In this document: positions 30,377 to 35,168 of the stretch, piece after piece
Numbering within the stretch: the stretch's first letter is position 1
Layout: each line of letters opens with the position of its first letter
Assembly (NCBI GenBank): GCA_024206155.1
Contig: JAAGZR010000043.1
Location: forward strand, 1 to 35,168
Reading direction: 5' to 3'
Length of the DNA stretch: 35,168 nucleotides
Source of the DNA: Aliivibrio sp.
GTDB taxonomy: Bacteria > Pseudomonadota > Gammaproteobacteria > Enterobacterales > Vibrionaceae
Notes under the pieces: model-generated
Database searches by the model: none
Told to the model about the DNA's origin: nothing
What the model saw: only the letters and a program-made list of their open reading frames with translations
Position numbers and translations under genes: made by a program

Positions 30377-31306
30377 ATGGAAGATGAAGATAAGTGCAAA
30401 TGTCCTCCTGGTGCCCCTTTATGGATGGCAACATTTGCTGACTTAGCAACTCTGTTAATGTGTTTCTTCGTACTGTTACTTTCTTTTTCTGAAATGGATG
30501 TGTTGAAATTTAAGCAAATAGCAGGTTCGATGAAGTTTGCATTTGGTGTTCAAAACGTACTAGAAGTAAAAGATATACCTAAAGGAACCAGTGTTATTGC
30601 GCAAGAGTTTCGACCTGGTCGTCCTGAGCCAACACCGATTGAAGTGATCATGCAGCAAACGATAGATATCCCTCAGAAGACATTAGATTTTCATGATGGT
30701 GAGTCTGACCGTGCTGGTGGTACAAAACGTGATGCAGGTAAGCAAACAGGAGGAGAATCATCTTCTACCTCAACGCAGACTAACTCTCAGAGTGAATCAG
30801 AGTCAGAAAGTCAAAGCCAAACACAACAAGAGTTAGAGGAAACCATCAAAAAAGCATTAGAGCGTGAAATTGATGATGGTGCCTTAGAAGTTGAGAACTT
30901 GGGGCAGCAATTAGTGATTCGAATTCGTGAGAAGGGTGCATTCCCTGCGGGATCTGCATTCTTACAACCTAAGTTTCGTCCTCTTATCCGTCAAATTGGT
31001 GAGTTAGTTAAGGATGTCCCTGGGATTATTAGAGTATCTGGACATACTGATAATCAGCCATTAGATTCGGAGTTATACCGTTCTAATTGGGATTTATCTG
31101 CGCAGCGTGCGGTTTCTGTTGCTCATGAAATGGAGCGAGTGAAGGGCTTTGAAAGTGACCGTTTACGTGTTCGAGGAATGGCGTCAACAGAGCCTCTCGT
31201 ACCTAATAAAACGGTGGCTCAGCGCGCTCGTAACCGTCGAGTTGAAATCAGTATCATGCAAGGTAAAGCGCATGAGAGTGATGAAGTGCCTAGTACTCAG
31301 CAGTAA
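30377..31306 (+). CDS. pomB: Sodium-driven flagellar motor stator protein PomB
   Basis: CPPGAPLWMATFADLATLLMCFFVLLLSFSEMD TM with ion-binding Asp; C-terminal OmpA domain SGHTDNQPL...RARNRRVEI. Confidence 0.95.
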   Translation: MEDEDKCKCPPGAPLWMATFADLATLLMCFFVLLLSFSEMDVLKFKQIAGSMKFAFGVQNVLEVKDIPKGTSVIAQEFRPGRPEPTPIEVIMQQTIDIPQKTLDFHDGESDRAGGTKRDAGKQTGGESSSTSTQTNSQSESESESQSQTQQELEETIKKALEREIDDGALEVENLGQQLVIRIREKGAFPAGSAFLQPKFRPLIRQIGELVKDVPGIIRVSGHTDNQPLDSELYRSNWDLSAQRAVSVAHEMERVKGFESDRLRVRGMASTEPLVPNKTVAQRARNRRVEISIMQGKAHESDEVPSTQQ

Positions 31307-31329
31307 AACATAAAGAAACAAACAAATGG

Positions 31330-31364
31330 AAAGGTGAGTTGAATTAGCAACTCACCTTTTTTTT
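31330..31364 (+). terminator. Rho-independent terminator after pomB
   Basis: aaaggtgagttg aatta gcaactcaccttttttt. Confidence 0.88.
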
Positions 31365-31449
31365 CGGTATAATCTTGCGCCTTAGATTAGGTCTTTAATC
31401 CATTTAGTCTAACCTTTTGATTGTTATTCCACACCAGTGAAGCCTATAT

Positions 31450-32898
31450 ATGAAGTTTATCGTTAAGCCACATCCAGAAGTTTTTGTTAAAAGTGATTCA
31501 GTACGTAAGCGTTTTATTCGTATTCTTGAAACGAATCTACGCAGCATCATTAAGCGCGAAACAAAAGGCGTTGAAGTGATTAACCGTCGTGATTACATTG
31601 AAGTTTCAGGCCTTGATGGTACATACCGTAATGAAGTACTTACGGCTGTTACTCATACTCCAGGTATTCACCATGTACTAGAAGTTAAGCAGAGTGCTTT
31701 TGCGGATATGCATGATATCTTTGAACAATGTTTAGAGATGAATCGTGAAATCATTGAAGGTAAAACGTTCTGTGTGCGTGTTAAACGTCGTGGTACACAT
31801 GAATTTACCTCTATTGAATTAGAGCGTTATGTTGGTGGCGGTTTAAATCAAGCGGTTGAATCAGCAAAAGTACGATTAAAGAATCCTGAAGTAACGGTTA
31901 AGTTTGAAGTTGAGAATGAAAAACTGAACTTAGTGATTGCCCGTTATAAAGGACTTGGTGGTTTTCCTCTAGGTACTCAAGAAGATGTTTTAAGCTTAAT
32001 ATCGGGTGGTTTTGACTCGGGCGTTTCAACTTACTTGCATATCAAACGTGGTTCAAAAGTACATTACATGTTCTTTAACCTAGGTGGGCCAGCTCATGAA
32101 ATTGGTGTTAAACAAGTTTCTCATTTCTTGTGGAAAAAATACGGCTCATCAGCAAAAGTAAAATTCATAGTTGTTGATTTTGAACCTGTTGTTGCTGAGA
32201 TCCTTGAGAAAGTTGATGATGGCCAAATGGGTGTTATCCTGAAGCGTATGTTTATGCGTGCAGGTGGTATGGTTGCCGAGAAATTAGGTATCCAAGGTTT
32301 GGTTACTGGTGAAGCTCTAGGTCAAGTATCAAGTCAAACACTGACTAACTTACGTCATATTGATAATGTAACAGATACATTAATCCTTCGTCCGCTTATC
32401 AACTGGGATAAAGAAGACATCATTAACCTAGCTCGTGAAATTGGCACTGAAGATTTTGCTAAAACGATGCCTGAGTATTGTGGTGTGATTTCAAAAAAAC
32501 CAACCATTAAAGCTGAAAAATTCAAGCTAGAGAAAGAAGAAGCTAAGTTTGATTTCTCTATTCTTGATCAAGTGGTTTATGATGCTCGCGTAATGGATAT
32601 TCGTGCGATTGAAACTGAAAGCCAAGAACAAGTTCCTGAAGTTGAGATGGTATCTGAGTTAGGATCTGATGTGGTTGTTTTAGATATTCGTTCTTCAGAA
32701 GAGGAAGATGCAAACCCATTAGAGATTGAAGGGGTTGAAGTTAAGCATTTTCCTTTCTTTAAGATTGCGACCCAATTTGGTGATTTAGACCAGTCTAAAG
32801 AATACTTATTATACTGTGAGCGTGGTGTGATGAGTCGTCTTCAAGCTTTATTGCTAATTGAAAATGGGTACAAGAACGTAAAAGTTTACCGCCCATAA
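31450..32898 (+). CDS. thiI: tRNA 4-thiouridine synthetase with C-terminal rhodanese domain
   Basis: [22 protein letters not shown]...[18 protein letters not shown]-loop, [15 protein letters not shown] rhodanese. Confidence 0.97.
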   Translation: MKFIVKPHPEVFVKSDSVRKRFIRILETNLRSIIKRETKGVEVINRRDYIEVSGLDGTYRNEVLTAVTHTPGIHHVLEVKQSAFADMHDIFEQCLEMNREIIEGKTFCVRVKRRGTHEFTSIELERYVGGGLNQAVESAKVRLKNPEVTVKFEVENEKLNLVIARYKGLGGFPLGTQEDVLSLISGGFDSGVSTYLHIKRGSKVHYMFFNLGGPAHEIGVKQVSHFLWKKYGSSAKVKFIVVDFEPVVAEILEKVDDGQMGVILKRMFMRAGGMVAEKLGIQGLVTGEALGQVSSQTLTNLRHIDNVTDTLILRPLINWDKEDIINLAREIGTEDFAKTMPEYCGVISKKPTIKAEKFKLEKEEAKFDFSILDQVVYDARVMDIRAIETESQEQVPEVEMVSELGSDVVVLDIRSSEEEDANPLEIEGVEVKHFPFFKIATQFGDLDQSKEYLLYCERGVMSRLQALLLIENGYKNVKVYRP

Positions 32899-32934
32899 CA
32901 TAACCCATGTGATTTTAGCATTATAGAATGAGAT

Positions 32935-32967
32935 AAAGAGAGCTGAATACTTAGCTCTCTTTTTTTA
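32935..32967. terminator. Terminator between convergent thiI and the LysR gene
   Basis: aaagagagct gaatactt agctctcttttttt. Confidence 0.75.
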
Positions 32968-33883
32968 TTCTTATCGTCTCAAATTGTTGAACCATAAAAT
33001 CAATGAATACTCTTAATCGATTAGGCATATGCTTACTTCTTAAAAACTGCATCATAATATCACCGTGATAATTGCCTTGTACTTCCCAGTGAGATAGAAC
33101 TTCGAGTAATAACCCTTGTTTTAGTTTTTCTTGAACAACAAAGCTAGGAAAAACACCAATCCCAAGATTGTGCATGACCGCGTCCAATCGCATTTCAGTA
33201 TGGTTAACCACAAAGCGTCCATCAACTTTGATTTGATAATATTCTGAACCTTGTTTAAATCCCCACTCGTTATCGTGTTGCGTCTCTCCAAGGGGTAAGC
33301 ATTGATGTTTATCTAATTCTGAAGGGTGTTTAGGGGTGCCATGTGTTTGTAAGTATCTAGGTGTTGCACAAAGAATAAGGCCTATTTTAGCTAATGGTTT
33401 GGCAATTAAATTTTCTTGTGGCTGATTGGTTAAATTAAATATCACATCCAAATTATCATTAATGGGGTCACAAGACTGATCAGTCACTTTTATTTTCAGT
33501 TTTATGTTGGGATATAGCTCAATAAACTGTAGAAAAAGAGGTTGTAATACTTGGTTTCCAAGTGCTTTTGGTGTTGAAACCCTTAACAATCCCTCTATGT
33601 TACTACTGCTTTTATCTGAAATGTTAACCACTTCTTGAGCATTATCAACGATGCTCTTACAGTAATTATACGTTTCTTGTCCTGCGATAGTTAAGGTCTG
33701 TTTTCTTGTAGTTCTTTCTAATAATGTGAGTTGTAGAGCCTTTTCAAGACGAGAAACCTGGCGGCTTACTCCTGATGGGGTCATATCAAGCACTTGCGCA
33801 GCTTTACTAAAGCTTTCTGACTCAACCACGGTTACAAAGGCGGCCATGTCTGGTAATAAGGTGACGAGTTTATTTATGTCCAT
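32951..33883 (-). CDS. LysR-family transcriptional regulator
   Basis: MAAFVTVVESESFSKAAQVLDMTPSGVSRQVSRLEKALQLTLLERTTRKQTLT winged HTH plus a substrate-binding domain. Confidence 0.93.
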   Translation of the reverse strand: MDINKLVTLLPDMAAFVTVVESESFSKAAQVLDMTPSGVSRQVSRLEKALQLTLLERTTRKQTLTIAGQETYNYCKSIVDNAQEVVNISDKSSSNIEGLLRVSTPKALGNQVLQPLFLQFIELYPNIKLKIKVTDQSCDPINDNLDVIFNLTNQPQENLIAKPLAKIGLILCATPRYLQTHGTPKHPSELDKHQCLPLGETQHDNEWGFKQGSEYYQIKVDGRFVVNHTEMRLDAVMHNLGIGVFPSFVVQEKLKQGLLLEVLSHWEVQGNYHGDIMMQFLRSKHMPNRLRVFIDFMVQQFETIRIKKES

Positions 33884-33995
33884 GAGTCACAGAAGATTTG
33901 ATTTATGTAGGGATTATTTAACTTATCAGCTTGCGGTATCTTGGTGCAAATAAGGATGTGATTTATGTTATCTCACAGGGAAGAAGAGAAGAGCG

Positions 33996-34901
33996 ATGGA
34001 AAGGCGTATAGAAACAGGGCGAGAGCTGCCAGTTAATCAATATTTACCTTCAGTGATTCTACTATTTGTCGCGTTTTTTTGGGGAACAAGCTATGGAGTG
34101 GCAAAAGAAGCGTTATTATTTACTGGTGTATTCAGTTTCTTAGTCATTCGGTTTGTAATGACAACGCTTGTCTTATTGCCAATTGTTATTTATCGAAAAA
34201 ATATAGCGCATTGGAAATCCGTTATCCCAACAGGGGGTATTTTATTTTTGATCTTTGTTTGTGAAACCTATGGTATAAAAAATACGACAGCGTCTAATGC
34301 GGCTTTTCTTATTAGTTTATTTGTAGTATTTACGCCATTTATTGAATGGCTAGTAAATAAGAAGAAACCGACAGATAGATTGTTCTTTTTATCTATTATC
34401 TCTGTCGTTGGGGTGCTTTTATTAACAAACATGACTACCCACGAACTTATTATAAATATGGGCGATATTCTAATGTTAATGGCGGCCTTATTGAGGGGAG
34501 TTATGGTTGTGTTTACTAAAAAGGTGATGGTCGATAAAGACGTTGACCCGATTATGGTGACAAGTATTCAATCAAGTGTAGTGTCGATTTTTTCTGTAAT
34601 ATTGCTTTTATCCATCCATGGTTTTGAATGGGTTAATCTGATACCACTTGATTTGTCTTTTTGGTTATTAGCGATCTATCTTGTTTTCTTTTGTACTGTA
34701 TTTGCTTTTTATGCTCAAAATTACAGTGTGAAAAAGATGTCGCCAACGAAAGTGTCGATCTTAATGGGCAGTGAACCGATATTTGGAGCTCTGTTTGCTT
34801 TTTTATGGTTAAGTGAAAGTTTTACTATCGTGCAAATTATTGGGGCGAGTCTTATTTTTATCGCAACCTTTATAGCGACGAGGCAAGAAGCAAAGGCATA
34901 G
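33996..34901 (+). CDS. DMT-superfamily (EamA) transporter
   Basis: Ten-TM EamA pattern: LLFVAFFWGTSYGVAKEAL... and second repeat SPTKVSILMGSEPIFGALFAFLWLSE. Confidence 0.9.
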   Translation: MERRIETGRELPVNQYLPSVILLFVAFFWGTSYGVAKEALLFTGVFSFLVIRFVMTTLVLLPIVIYRKNIAHWKSVIPTGGILFLIFVCETYGIKNTTASNAAFLISLFVVFTPFIEWLVNKKKPTDRLFFLSIISVVGVLLLTNMTTHELIINMGDILMLMAALLRGVMVVFTKKVMVDKDVDPIMVTSIQSSVVSIFSVILLLSIHGFEWVNLIPLDLSFWLLAIYLVFFCTVFAFYAQNYSVKKMSPTKVSILMGSEPIFGALFAFLWLSESFTIVQIIGASLIFIATFIATRQEAKA

Positions 34902-34907
34902 TTTTTA

Positions 34908-34915
34908 GGGGGGGG
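34908..34915 (+). repeat. Poly-G tract (G8)
   Basis: Run of eight G in tttttaggggggggaaata, 6 bp after the EamA stop codon. Confidence 0.9.
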
Positions 34916-34920
34916 AAATA

Positions 34921-34946
34921 CCAATGCCAATGTGATTTGGCATTGG
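34921..34946. repeat. Perfect 10-bp palindromic hairpin
   Basis: ccaatgccaa tgtgat ttggcattgg between convergent genes. Confidence 0.85.
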
Positions 34947-34964
34947 ATCATTAAGATAGCTTTA

Positions 34965-35168
34965 CTAGATTTGATGGTAATTTAAGTTTGGTAGAGTCAC
35001 TAAATCTGCCGCTAGTTTTGCTGTTAACTCTTTACCACCCAGCAAGGTGACGATTTCCATTGCAAACTCAAGAGCAGAGCCTGGACCTTGGCTTGTAATT
35101 AAATGATTTAACACGTCAGTAAATACACGTTTAATTCGTAAGTTATCTTTTGGGATAGTATTCATAAA
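34965..35168 (-). CDS. yajL: YajL/DJ-1 family protein (partial, 3' part only; runs off the right edge)
   Basis: ...RVFTDVLNHLITSQGPGSALEFAMEIVTLLGGKELTAKLAADLV matches the YajL C-terminus. The reading frame stays open to the window end. Confidence 0.85.
   Translation of the reverse strand, partial: FMNTIPKDNLRIKRVFTDVLNHLITSQGPGSALEFAMEIVTLLGGKELTAKLAADLVTLPNLNYHQI

Noticed and set aside
1-35168. CRISPR arrays, tRNA/rRNA genes, prophage, transposons, toxin-antitoxin or defence systems
   Set aside because: No regularly spaced repeats, structural RNA signatures, transposase or integrase motifs, or recognised defence proteins were seen in the window.

Overview
The window looks like a Vibrionaceae (probably Aliivibrio-like) chromosomal segment. 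This assignment is inferred from gene content, and no database search was run. It is mostly housekeeping and conserved accessory genes. In order: 5' part of metN (-) with a MetJ-type operator; gmhB; a split YejABEF/oligopeptide-type ABC transporter (two permeases, substrate-binding protein, two ATPases); a frameshifted MliC-like lipoprotein remnant; a YitT-family membrane protein (-); glyA with a PurR-like operator; a large SslE/AcfD-like M60 metallopeptidase lipoprotein; a small lipoprotein (-); nrdR-ribD-ribE-ribBA(ribBX-like)-ribH-nusB; thiL-pgpA-luxP-luxQ; a small hypothetical (-); an antibiotic-biosynthesis-monooxygenase-like protein; xseB-ispA-dxs (-); pomA-pomB with a sigma28-like promoter; thiI; a divergent LysR regulator / EamA transporter pair; and the 3' part of yajL (-). 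I saw no CRISPR array, tRNA, rRNA, phage or transposase. The items most worth a second look are the isolated M60 lipoprotein gene, the degenerate GTP-cyclohydrolase domain of RibBA, the fusion of luxPQ to a thiL-pgpA operon, the MliC pseudogene, the hairpins flanking the substrate-binding gene, and several recognisable operators. I did not find convincing evidence of a wholly undescribed system.
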